Shown piece by piece: positions 1-7,380 of a stretch of DNA of 14,520 nucleotides. Source of the stretch: Euryarchaeota archaeon UBA226 (GTDB taxonomy: Archaea > Thermoplasmatota > Poseidoniia > Poseidoniales > Poseidoniaceae). The first letter of the stretch is position 1. The number at the start of each line of letters is the position of its first letter. The position numbers and the translations under genes were made by a program. Location: positions 1 to 14,520 of the forward strand of contig DAWL01000075.1 in assembly GCA_002505935.1 (NCBI GenBank). The letters are read 5' to 3'. The notes below the pieces were generated by a model, which saw only the letters and a list, made by a program, of their open reading frames with translations, was not told the origin of the DNA and did not search any database.

Positions 1-627
1 AGCCACCAAAACTGCCACTCCCGAAGCTGCTCCAAAGAAATGGACCATGGCGCTATTGACCTCGTCCACGGCATAACCAGAGGACTCAGGGGCGAATAGA
101 CCGACGATGAATGCGATAAGCCCTGGCAGGCCTACTGAGATGAACATGATGATTAGAATAGCCTGACCGATTAGGTCATTCTCTCTCCTGTTGACCAAAT
201 CGTTGAGTTTCTCATACTCAATACTACTGCGGAACAGAATCTCCTGTATGGGGGCATCGTTCTCTTCAGCGGTGGAAAGCAGATTGATGACTCTCTGAAT
301 CTGTTTGGAACGAGTCTTCATAGCGAAATCGGCAAGAGCCGCATCAAAGGATGCTACCGCGCTGACATCGAGTGTCTCTCTGAGCAACTTTCCGAATAAA
401 TCTGAACGGCTCTCGCTGACCTTCATTATCGCCTGTTGCAGACCTTGACCTGCTCCGATACTATCAGATAGGCCCTCAAGCACTTCTGGCAAAGCATTCT
501 CCAAACCTCTTCTACGTGACCTCTCAATGATTGGGGGAAGTGCGCCTCCAAGGCCAGCAAGACCAATATTGAGCAATAACAGCATCAAGGGATGGTCGTT
601 CAGAACCTCGAAGAAATAGAACAGCAT
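1..627 (-). CDS. T2SSF-domain (TadC/FlaJ-like) pilus assembly membrane protein, C-terminus cut by window edge
   Basis: The first 209 residues are visible with no stop before the window edge, so the 3' end is missing. A hydrophobic segment lies at about residues 13-32. A basic stretch (ERSRRRG, about 35-41) follows, then a helical block with the pattern LPEVLEGLSDSIGAGQGL, characteristic of the GspF/TadC/FlaJ T2SSF domain. Further hydrophobic segments lie at about 150-171 and 192-209. By family knowledge such proteins form the inner-membrane platform that the secretion ATPase acts on to assemble or extrude type IV pilins or archaellins. The ATG lies 4 nt after the stop of the preceding T2SSF gene, with no strong Shine-Dalgarno, so translation is probably coupled. 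Two adjacent single-domain genes resemble the TadB/TadC arrangement rather than a fused archaellar FlaJ. The family is fairly certain; which appendage it serves is not visible. Confidence 0.8.
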   Translation of the reverse strand, partial: MLFYFFEVLNDHPLMLLLLNIGLAGLGGALPPIIERSRRRGLENALPEVLEGLSDSIGAGQGLQQAIMKVSESRSDLFGKLLRETLDVSAVASFDAALADFAMKTRSKQIQRVINLLSTAEENDAPIQEILFRSSIEYEKLNDLVNRRENDLIGQAILIIMFISVGLPGLIAFIVGLFAPESSGYAVDEVNSAMVHFFGAASGVAVLVA

Positions 628-631
628 AATT

Positions 632-1204
632 TCACAATCCCGGATCCTTCGTGTGGGCCTTCATGCCGATGATAGCCATTACAATTACAGTAAAGAATAG
701 TCCACCGTTAACGATGGCGCCAACCGAATCTGGGTCTGGCAATGGCATTAGATCTCCTGCGCCTGCCATCATCTGAGGCGTAATTGCAAGAATCGCCAAG
801 ATGATTGGTGAAATCATTCCAATAGACAACAATGTTTCAGGAAGGCCACTCAACTCTTCGATGTATTTCTCGACCTTCTCGGTACGTTTCTCCTCTTCTC
901 TACCGCCTTGATTCTTCAAAGTCTTGACAATATCAGTATTCGACACAATATTCTCAATCATCGTATTGAGCAAGCGTTTGTAGGCATCCGACTTGGCCCT
1001 CTTCTGAGTTCGTCGCAATTCGTCAACCAGAGACTTCCCTTTGCGAGTATTTGTCATGATTTTCTGGAAGTCTGCTGATATACAACCATATCCACCACGG
1101 GAAATCGAAGTAATAGCACCCTCAAGACCGATACCTGAACCCATCATGACCTCCATGGTCCTGATGACGTAGAGAAGTTCGCGGTCTTCGTCCTGGGCTG
1201 CCAT
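632..1204 (-). CDS. T2SSF-domain (TadB/FlaJ-half-like) membrane protein
   Basis: This 190-residue protein opens directly with a cytoplasmic helical T2SSF-type block. The pattern YVIRTMEVMMGSGIGLEGAI (about 12-31) is the usual hydrophobic-G-x-L signature of platform helices. A charged helix follows (about 101-118), then two membrane segments at about 124-146 and 162-181. It lacks the N-terminal membrane helix of a full FlaJ or GspF unit, so it is half-sized, and it pairs with the gene starting 4 nt downstream. Together they may make up one pilus or secretion platform, as TadB and TadC do. The ATG at 1204 lies 12 nt after the preceding stop and has an upstream GAGTGAT that can serve as a ribosome binding site. 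The first five residues, MAAQD, are also those of the preceding gene. The family call is good; specific partners are inferred. Confidence 0.78.
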   Translation of the reverse strand: MAAQDEDRELLYVIRTMEVMMGSGIGLEGAITSISRGGYGCISADFQKIMTNTRKGKSLVDELRRTQKRAKSDAYKRLLNTMIENIVSNTDIVKTLKNQGGREEEKRTEKVEKYIEELSGLPETLLSIGMISPIILAILAITPQMMAGAGDLMPLPDPDSVGAIVNGGLFFTVIVMAIIGMKAHTKDPGL

Positions 1205-1216
1205 CCATCATCACTC

Positions 1217-1570
1217 TCAACGGATATCCTCAATCAATTCAAACTCAAATTGCTCATTTGAGCCGTCGTAATTCAGCTTACTGAAGACTACCTTTACATC
1301 TCTTTCCTCAAAGGGGTCGTGAATATATGGTTGCCCTGAACGGAACATCTCAACGACTTTGCGGTAAGTCTCGAGGTCCATCTCTCCGCGCACTGTGTAT
1401 TCAGCGCTCTCAGCACCTTCATCAATCAAGTCATCTCCCTCTCCACCGTGAGTCACGGTTCGAGTCATTCTGCGTGCGATTTTGATACTAATATCACACT
1501 CTTCTAAGCGTATCCAATCGTCGCTAGTCATACCTGTTGCTGGTCGAATGAAAAAGTCCTGCGCTGCCAT
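1217..1570 (-). CDS. Small soluble protein of unknown function preceding pilus-platform genes
   Basis: I do not recognise this family with confidence. From the ATG at 1570 the protein has 117 residues, no signal peptide and no membrane segment. Its middle alternates hydrophobic and polar residues, suggesting a mainly beta fold: RTVTHGGEGDD at about 37-47, EYTVRGEMD at 57-65, then a helix (ETYRKVVEMF), DPFEERDVKVVF at 85-96, and a final strand FEFELIED. The order (Arg/Thr strand, GG turn, short RGE strand, helix, DPF turn, closing strands) loosely recalls small phage-tail adaptor proteins, but that is only an impression. A TTG 33 nt upstream would add 11 Gly-rich residues; I prefer the ATG, which has AGGTGG about 8 nt ahead. 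The stop is 12 nt before the next T2SSF gene, so a link with pilus assembly is plausible. Confidence 0.65.
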   Translation of the reverse strand: MAAQDFFIRPATGMTSDDWIRLEECDISIKIARRMTRTVTHGGEGDDLIDEGAESAEYTVRGEMDLETYRKVVEMFRSGQPYIHDPFEERDVKVVFSKLNYDGSNEQFEFELIEDIR

Positions 1571-1617
1571 ACCTGTGCCACCTGCGGACCCTACACCCCT
1601 CAACTCGCCCTTGAAGG

Positions 1618-1649
1618 TATTGACGAATCAATAGGCCCCATAGGGGCCT
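1618..1649 (-). terminator. Two abutting hairpins after the RPA-associated gene (possible terminator or processing element)
   Basis: Reading the minus strand, 7 nt after the stop at 1657 comes AGGCCCC-TAT-GGGGCCT (1649-1633), a perfect 7-bp GC-rich stem with a 3-nt loop. It is directly followed by TATTGA-TTCG-TCAATA (1633-1618), a perfect 6-bp stem closed by a TTCG tetraloop; the two share one base. No long T-run follows, so this is not a classic intrinsic terminator. It separates the rpa pair from the pilus-related genes. It could end or attenuate transcription, protect a 3' end, or act as a cleavage site. The inverted repeats are directly visible; function is inferred. Confidence 0.5.
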
Positions 1650-1656
1650 GAAAGGT

Positions 1657-2601
1657 TCATGCCATCTTGAACCAGGCGAATCTTGGTTCGACCAAAGTTC
1701 CTTGACTAACCAAGCCATCAAGGGCGGATTCAGTCGTACGTTGATCGAAGCCGCGAGTTGCACATGCGGCTAACATCGTCTCGAGATCAACACCCTTTCC
1801 TTCATCGAGTTGTTCAATAATCGATAACACCACTTCATCAAGGTCTTGTTCGTTGCCCTGAGCCCCTGTTGATGAAGACATCTCACCTACATCAAGAGTA
1901 GCGGTAGTGGTGGGAGGACCCCAACTGGATTCGCCTACATCTCTCTTGCCTTCTGCAATATCTAGAGCCCTCCTGACCATCAATCGATGGACCTCAGTGT
2001 CTACTTCGCCGTAGAATTCTCTCGCCGTCAACAAGCCTTCGATCATGTGTTCTGCAATACCTGCTTCTGCATATGCCTCTCTCGATGGCGCCAATGCGGC
2101 CGCCGCATCATGATCCGCTACGCGTTTCATGGTACTTTCACAAGCCTCTACCAGCCAATCAGCATATCGGGAACGATCGATGATTGCAATCTCTTCAGGC
2201 CTCATATTCGTGTATACGCTACCCTCTTCAGTTGTGTAACAACGGCCCTTTGTGGTCATCAATAGAAGCAATGGGTCGCCAGTTTCATGCAATTTAGCGA
2301 GTTCCTCGGCCTGCGCTTGTACTACATCATTGTCGAAATGACCGATATTGAAGTAATGCACACCTGAAGCATCTCGTAACTGTCCTTGCCACATAGTTCC
2401 AGAAGTGGTATCTCTTGGTTCCATACGCTCTAGCAAACCAGCGACTAGAAGACGATTGACCTTAGCCCCTAATTTGGTTATGACAAAGGCTGGGTCAAAC
2501 TCCCCTGGGCCCTTTTCAGACAGAGTTGATTCTCCAAATTCTTGCGCTAATATTCGTACGGCCGGTTGGCGCCGGCTGACTCGAGAGTTACGGGCCTGCA
2601 T
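1657..2601 (-). CDS. RPA-associated protein (COG3390 family), OB fold plus C-terminal winged-helix-like region
   Basis: By family knowledge this is the partner of archaeal replication protein A, thought to act with it on single-stranded DNA during replication and repair. The N-terminal signature is clear: RRQPAVRILAQEFGES at about 10-25, then the TKLGAKVNR block at 42-50, both typical of COG3390. A predicted OB fold spans about 38-145, followed by a helical block around YADWLVEACESTMKRVADHD. A Ser/Thr/Gly-rich linker (about 223-250) leads to a helical C-terminus (about 252-312) resembling the winged-helix domain of eukaryotic RPA32. The start chosen is the ATG at 2601, whose A is also the last base of the rpa stop (TGATG) and which has GGGGTGG just upstream. 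An ATG at 2616 would add five residues (MGGGL) and destroy that arrangement. The 314-residue length is at the long end for the family because of the linker and C-terminal domain. Confidence 0.85.
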   Translation of the reverse strand: MQARNSRVSRRQPAVRILAQEFGESTLSEKGPGEFDPAFVITKLGAKVNRLLVAGLLERMEPRDTTSGTMWQGQLRDASGVHYFNIGHFDNDVVQAQAEELAKLHETGDPLLLLMTTKGRCYTTEEGSVYTNMRPEEIAIIDRSRYADWLVEACESTMKRVADHDAAAALAPSREAYAEAGIAEHMIEGLLTAREFYGEVDTEVHRLMVRRALDIAEGKRDVGESSWGPPTTTATLDVGEMSSSTGAQGNEQDLDEVVLSIIEQLDEGKGVDLETMLAACATRGFDQRTTESALDGLVSQGTLVEPRFAWFKMA

Positions 2602-4304
2602 CAAACCACCCCCCATCTCGCTCTCACTTCGGTAGCCGCCAATGCTGCATCGATTTCTACCACCTCTACCTTATTGGCGATGAACATGATTCCCTGCTCA
2701 TCGATAATCGAACGTCCCTCTACAGATAAACGCCGACCGAGAAAAGAATTTCTTAAATCGGCGACAAAGGAAGATTTACCATCCTCAGATTGATCATTCT
2801 CCAGTTCCTTGAAGCGTTCTCCAATCAAATTCTCCGATGCTCCGGAATCTAACGATAAAGAGGCGGTTGATACTCCATCATCGATGACCATTCTGATTCT
2901 GAAATCATTATTCCCCTCAATATTTCCATGCTCGATACAAGAACCGTCTCGCATCAATCTACGGCATTCAGGGCAACGAATGATTACACCGCTATCCTCC
3001 CTTACTGCAACAACCGTAGCCTCAGTCTTGACGCCTACTCTAGAGGTTCCACTCGCTAATTCTGAGAAGGAAACTTCAACGATATGATCGCTCGGGTCTA
3101 TCGACTGCCAAGGAGTCTCGGCGAGAATCTCAACCTGCGAAGCATCATCCACGGTAATATCGGGAATCCCTTGCCAGGTTCTTACCCTGACCCTACTGAG
3201 CGATAGGCAAAGAGGCAATGCAGATGCATCGATAGGTAACTCATTCCACGATGTCATTCTACAGCGGCCGGTTGGATCAACCAATTCACCAGACCACAAT
3301 GTACGATCTTCCCCATTGACCTTAGCTACGCGTTCGGTCCAATCAACCATTTCCACTATGATATCGATCTCTCTTGCTCCATCGCGAAGACTGGAAATAT
3401 CTACTCTACTGCTGTCTCTCAGACTGTCCATCTCAGCAAACCCCGCATCATGGAAAACTTCGACCTTGGTGTATCGACCAATGTTCATTTCGGGATTATC
3501 TCTGAATCTACGCACCTGAGCGCGTTCCACTTTGACAAGAGTGCCAGGCTCGTGAGTAAAAGGCTCCCAACTGACAAAGGAAAGTGAGCCGCTGTCGTCT
3601 GCCAGCCGTCCCTTTACGATATCCATTGTTCCACTACCATCCTTGCGAGAAATCACATCATTTCGAACTGACATGACTCTGCCGATGACGGTTACTGTGC
3701 CTTCTACCTGCCCTGCTTTCTGCAATGAGACTGGTTCGTCAGCATTAACTCTAGGAGTACTACTTTCCTTGAGCACTACGACTCTGCTAGATTGGTTGAT
3801 ATTCAGACTCAATTCACCATTGTATTCGTTTACAGAACCGCCTTCTATACGGACAACTACGCCAGGAATGATATTCTTGTTTCCACCCCAATCCTTGTAC
3901 GACCATCGAGTTCGTGCACCATCTCCCTCTCCGTCCGGGTTGTCCTCTAGTAGACCAAAGGCGATCTCTCGCTCTTGTCCGCGAACGGTCTGCATTCTGG
4001 TATTATGTGAGATGATTTCTGCAACTACCTCGACATTCTTGTCCTCAGCCCCCAATTCTGTCAATCTATTGACCTTCTTCATCGGTGCAGTTCCGCTTCT
4101 GAATGCACCTTGATTCGTCGAAGTTGTCGCAGGAGCATTCTCAGTCTGAAACCTGCGCATGACAGAACGCATAGCATCGGATGGAGGAATCAAGAATTCG
4201 CTCTGATACTTCTCGAATTCAGCTCTAATTGCATCTTCATCAGCATTCGGAACTGCGGACATGACCTGGGCCACTGCGGCTTCTAAACTGGCATCATCCG
4301 ACAT
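2601..4304 (-). CDS. rpa: Replication protein A, multi-OB single-stranded DNA-binding protein with zinc finger
   Basis: Single-stranded DNA-binding protein of replication and repair. Residues 1-55 form an acidic helical segment. At least three OB-fold units follow, at about 76-180, 198-288 and 302-393. Each shows the pattern of a strand pair, a D-x-(S/T)-G turn (DDSGSLSFVSWEPF at 236-249; DPTGRCRMTSWNELP at 343-357) and a closing 'basic...ntg' type strand. A C-terminal OB unit at about 425-552 carries a zinc knuckle, Cys444-x2-Cys447-x8-Cys456-x2-His459 (CPEC...CIEH), as in archaeal RPA and eukaryotic RPA70. At 567 residues it is a long, single-subunit euryarchaeal type. The ATG at 4304 has GAGGT about 7 nt upstream. 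The reading frame is open for 32 codons upstream but contains no start codon before a TAG at 4403. It shares one base with its COG3390 partner, so the two are co-translated. Confidence 0.9.
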   Translation of the reverse strand: MSDDASLEAAVAQVMSAVPNADEDAIRAEFEKYQSEFLIPPSDAMRSVMRRFQTENAPATTSTNQGAFRSGTAPMKKVNRLTELGAEDKNVEVVAEIISHNTRMQTVRGQEREIAFGLLEDNPDGEGDGARTRWSYKDWGGNKNIIPGVVVRIEGGSVNEYNGELSLNINQSSRVVVLKESSTPRVNADEPVSLQKAGQVEGTVTVIGRVMSVRNDVISRKDGSGTMDIVKGRLADDSGSLSFVSWEPFTHEPGTLVKVERAQVRRFRDNPEMNIGRYTKVEVFHDAGFAEMDSLRDSSRVDISSLRDGAREIDIIVEMVDWTERVAKVNGEDRTLWSGELVDPTGRCRMTSWNELPIDASALPLCLSLSRVRVRTWQGIPDITVDDASQVEILAETPWQSIDPSDHIVEVSFSELASGTSRVGVKTEATVVAVREDSGVIIRCPECRRLMRDGSCIEHGNIEGNNDFRIRMVIDDGVSTASLSLDSGASENLIGERFKELENDQSEDGKSSFVADLRNSFLGRRLSVEGRSIIDEQGIMFIANKVEVVEIDAALAATEVRARWGVV

Positions 4305-4481
4305 GTAACGACCTCTGCGAACTGGTTCTTTCTTCTTGATCGACCAACCCGCAGATGCAGGTGGCAGGCTCTTGTGCTGGATGTGGTAGTACTCGCACTC
4401 CTACTCCCCCTTGGAGCAAGACTACTGACGTCGAGGGTCTTTGAACAATGTGGAAAGACCACATCCCGAAATGAAACTGAA
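4305..4481. promoter_or_regulatory. 177-nt spacer between tldE and rpa, likely rpa leader/promoter region
   Basis: This is the largest spacer inside the leftward gene series, so it is the most probable site of an independent rpa promoter. I could not pick out a convincing TATA box. GAGGT before the rpa ATG is a plausible ribosome binding site. The region also holds a hairpin (4448-4464) near tldE and a 29-codon plus-strand mini-ORF (4355-4444) that I do not call as a gene. Confidence 0.3.
4448..4464 (-). repeat. Small inverted repeat downstream of tldE
   Basis: ATGTGG and CCACAT flank a 5-nt loop, giving a perfect 6-bp stem whose near end is 17 nt beyond the tldE stop. On the minus strand it is preceded by a T-rich stretch (GTTTCATTTC) and followed by TTGTTC. 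It might help end the hel308-cgi121-tldD-tldE transcript, but the stem is short and there is no T-run. Confidence 0.35.
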
Positions 4482-5891
4482 TCACGAGGAATTGACGCGT
4501 ATTCCTTGTCGCAAAAGAACGTCCGGCACAATGATTGAACCACCAGACCACAAAGGAGTTGCTTTGTTCATTTGGGCCAAAGAAACTTCCTTCGAAAAGG
4601 CCGCAGGAAGATTACCTGAAAGCCCAGCCTGTTTGACTGCCCCAACAACTTCTCCATCTTTAACGCGTAAAATTGAGGAAGTGGTTACCGAGAAATCGCC
4701 GCTTGAAGGATTAGCGGTATGAGCACCCATTACTGACTGAACCAAGTAACCATGTTCCATCTCTTCAATCATTGATTCCCTCTCAATCTGCCTATCGGAA
4801 GAAGATAAAATCAGATTGTTGAAGGAAGTGACTGGAGGGGAATGATGGCCACCACGTCCCGCATTACCAGTACTATCAGCACTCTCAACATTACCAGCCT
4901 CAACTTGCTCAGCAGCATCGCGAGTTGCCCATATTCCGGAGACGAGACGGCCAGAATCAATCAATGAAGTCACTCGGGTTGGGAGGCCTTCACCATCTCT
5001 TGTACCAGAACCAGCCCCACCAGGCAACCTACCATCATCAACCAACGAAAGGTGTGGAGCCAAAATGGATTGTCCAAATTTGCCGGACCAAACAGATTCA
5101 CCTCTCGACAATTTCTCGCCGCGTAGAGCAGAACAGAAGATGTTGCTGAATAGACCACTTATTCCTCGATGAGTGAACAAAACTTGCGCATCTTCAACAT
5201 TCTTTTCAACATCGATTAGGTTCCGAGTTGAAATTGCCCATTCAACGCCTTCTTCGCACATGCCATCAAAGTCGCTGACGAGTGATCTAGAGCCCATGCT
5301 ACTCCAACCACTGGTTATTCGGTCATCTTCATCTATCGAAACTTGAATACCCGCAGAATGGCTTGAGATCCTACCTGCGCTGGAGATTCCTTGGCTGGTC
5401 AACAAGGCTCCAACATGACAACTCAATGCCATGCCTCCACCAGTCACAACCGCTCTGGAATCCAATTCCGAGACCTTTTCAATGACCTGATCTGCCTGTT
5501 GCATCAACTCTTCTGGAGTTATCTGATCAACCTTGGAATCCCACATTCCTTCAACCGGCGTACTACCAGCGTCTTCGGGCAGTTCTAGCCCTTCTATAGC
5601 AGGCGTAAGGGCGCATGTACGCATCGCTTTACGCACCATCTCAACTGCATTATCTGGCGTGGTTGAATATGCAAAACCAGTTCTTCCTGAATCGACAACT
5701 CGAATACAATATCCACCTTCTCCACCTCCTCCTGCAAGACTCACTCTACCTCGTTCAATCTCCACGTCTTGGCCATAAGACTGGATGGCAAATACTTCCC
5801 ACATTGGAGCGGACACATCTTGTGCAGCCTTACCGATGATTTCGCAACCTTCGAGCAATCTATCCTGAGAACCTTCGGGAACCAAAGTCAT
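4482..5891 (-). CDS. tldE: TldE/PmbA-family subunit of the TldD/TldE metalloprotease
   Basis: This is the non-catalytic partner of TldD. In bacteria the TldD/TldE heterodimer trims unfolded peptides such as the CcdA antitoxin and microcin B17 precursors; the archaeal substrate is unknown. The 469 residues match the family length (about 450). The N-terminal alpha/beta domain includes the FAIQSYGQDVEIERGRVS strand pair at about 34-51. The C-terminal beta domain has the family signature GYLVQSVMGAHTANPSSGDF at 381-400, then a strand and turn of the type KDGEVVGAVKQ. It lacks the HExxxH zinc motif found in its neighbour; the equivalent stretch reads FTHRGISGLFSN. The ATG lies 13 nt after the tldD stop, with GAGGTGG inside that spacer as a strong ribosome binding site, so the two genes form one translation unit. 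A Gly/Ser/Asp-rich loop at about 330-350 looks like a family-variable insertion. Confidence 0.92.
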   Translation of the reverse strand: MTLVPEGSQDRLLEGCEIIGKAAQDVSAPMWEVFAIQSYGQDVEIERGRVSLAGGGGEGGYCIRVVDSGRTGFAYSTTPDNAVEMVRKAMRTCALTPAIEGLELPEDAGSTPVEGMWDSKVDQITPEELMQQADQVIEKVSELDSRAVVTGGGMALSCHVGALLTSQGISSAGRISSHSAGIQVSIDEDDRITSGWSSMGSRSLVSDFDGMCEEGVEWAISTRNLIDVEKNVEDAQVLFTHRGISGLFSNIFCSALRGEKLSRGESVWSGKFGQSILAPHLSLVDDGRLPGGAGSGTRDGEGLPTRVTSLIDSGRLVSGIWATRDAAEQVEAGNVESADSTGNAGRGGHHSPPVTSFNNLILSSSDRQIERESMIEEMEHGYLVQSVMGAHTANPSSGDFSVTTSSILRVKDGEVVGAVKQAGLSGNLPAAFSKEVSLAQMNKATPLWSGGSIIVPDVLLRQGIRVNSS

Positions 5892-5904
5892 TCAAGCCAC
5901 CTCT

Positions 5905-7344
5905 TCAGCCAACTAGAGCATCTCTGATTCGCATTGCAGGGCCACCATCTCCAACCGGAACCATCTGGCCTTTACCACAGAAGCCAGGACTTGCTAATAC
6001 TGCATTCTTGGTCAGACCATCTACATTCTTTAGAATGGATAATGTCATTCCGCTGACGCTTACGTCCTTGAGCGGTTCTGCTAATTCTCCATCTCTGATA
6101 CGCCACGCTTCTTGGGCTGCAAACTGGAAACTGCCGCGCCCTGTATCTACTTGACCTCCGCGAGTTCCGCAGGCGTAAACGCCGTCCTGAACGTCCTCTA
6201 ACAATTCATCGAGATCTTCGTGTTTTCCACCCATAATCATGGTGTTGGACATTCTGACCAAAGGATGGTGGAGTCCGTCCTGTGCACGCGCTGCACCGTT
6301 GGTTGGTATGTCGAAATGCGCCGCAGTCTCGCGATGGTTCAGATAGGTGACCAATCTGCCATTTTCAATCAGGGTCCTAGAAGCAGTATCTAGACCTTCA
6401 TCATCCACAGGGAAACTTCCGTGTCCACCCTCCCATGTAGGGTCATCCAACACGGTGACCAAAGGATCTCCAATCATCTCGCCTAATTTTCCATCAAGGC
6501 AAGAATCACCTGCTGCAACTAAATCTGCTTCACAAGGATGCCCCAATGCCTCATGGATGTATACGCCGGTCAAATCGGGGTCTGCCACGAGGTTCATTCG
6601 ACCTGATGGTGAACGCTCTGCAGAAAGGATTCGCAATGTTGATTCAGTCGCTGAACGGGCTACTTCGTCAAGATCTACTCTCTCGATTGCTTCGTAGCCG
6701 CCGACTCCTCCAACTCTTGTTCTATAGGACGCTACCTGTGAATCATCGCGTCCAGTAACCACCGCATTGGTGCAGGTTCTCTGGAATGACCAGACCCTGT
6801 TCATACCCTCCGAGGTGACCAATTCTGTCTGCACATGTTCATCGCTGAATCCGGTATTGACCGATACTATTCTCTCATCGGTTCTAATCATCGAATCAAA
6901 TTCGCTTAGAACTGCAACCTTGTCTTCTATATCGATATCCCTGATATCCTTTAGCGGACGCCAATGTACGTCTTTGGTGCTAATTGGAACTTCGGCCAAA
7001 GACACCGGTTTCTCTCCACTGGACCTTCGTGCAGCAACCTGTCTAGCCATAGATATCGTAGATTCAACCTGAGAATGAATAGCCTTGAGATCAGAGGTGG
7101 AATGTACACCCCAAGAACCGTCTACAAGACAACGGAGTGTTGCGCCCACATCATGTCCAGGAACAGCATTTCTTACCTTCCCATCTCGCATCGAAATAGA
7201 GGTGTTTCGATTGCTTACAGTCCTGATTTCAGCATATGTTGCACCGCATTTTTTTGCGCTATCGATTATCCTTTCAGCAAGGTCTTCATCAAGGAATCTT
7301 CCAGTCTTCCATGAGTCTGTATTCGGACTGCTGGCTGCCGACAT
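5905..7344 (-). CDS. tldD: TldD metalloprotease, catalytic subunit
   Basis: This is the catalytic half of the TldD/TldE zinc protease, which cleaves unfolded peptides threaded into the heterodimer. The metal site is complete: HEALGH at 264-269 (HExxxH, with Glu265 as the catalytic base), followed by the conserved CEAD, and Cys456 in ASPGFCGKGQ as the expected third ligand. Other family hallmarks are FPVDDEGL at 311-318, the CGTRGGQVDTGRGSFQF block at 392-408 and the closing helix. The N-terminal domain has the expected pattern (ATYAEIRTVSNRNTSISMRDGKV). Length is 479 residues, normal for TldD. The ATG at 7344 has GAGGT about 4 nt before it. It follows cgi121 after 36 nt and precedes tldE by 13 nt, suggesting one operon from hel308 onward. 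Confidence 0.95.
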   Translation of the reverse strand: MSAASSPNTDSWKTGRFLDEDLAERIIDSAKKCGATYAEIRTVSNRNTSISMRDGKVRNAVPGHDVGATLRCLVDGSWGVHSTSDLKAIHSQVESTISMARQVAARRSSGEKPVSLAEVPISTKDVHWRPLKDIRDIDIEDKVAVLSEFDSMIRTDERIVSVNTGFSDEHVQTELVTSEGMNRVWSFQRTCTNAVVTGRDDSQVASYRTRVGGVGGYEAIERVDLDEVARSATESTLRILSAERSPSGRMNLVADPDLTGVYIHEALGHPCEADLVAAGDSCLDGKLGEMIGDPLVTVLDDPTWEGGHGSFPVDDEGLDTASRTLIENGRLVTYLNHRETAAHFDIPTNGAARAQDGLHHPLVRMSNTMIMGGKHEDLDELLEDVQDGVYACGTRGGQVDTGRGSFQFAAQEAWRIRDGELAEPLKDVSVSGMTLSILKNVDGLTKNAVLASPGFCGKGQMVPVGDGGPAMRIRDALVG

Positions 7345-7380
7345 GCTACCTCGATAGGACAGTGGTGCTTGAACCCTACC

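Noticed and set aside
1524..1763. 79-codon minus-strand ORF across the hairpin region
   Set aside because: It overlaps the ends of two supported genes in another frame, runs through the tandem hairpins, and its peptide has no family features.
3643..4113. 156-codon plus-strand ORF opposite rpa
   Set aside because: It is Ser/Thr/Pro/Leu-rich, as expected of the complement of a well-supported coding region, with no motif of its own.
4283..4551. Two minus-strand ORFs of about 85 codons bridging tldE and rpa
   Set aside because: They lie in the wrong frames over the tldE end and rpa start, lack ribosome binding sites, and read as compositionally odd peptides.
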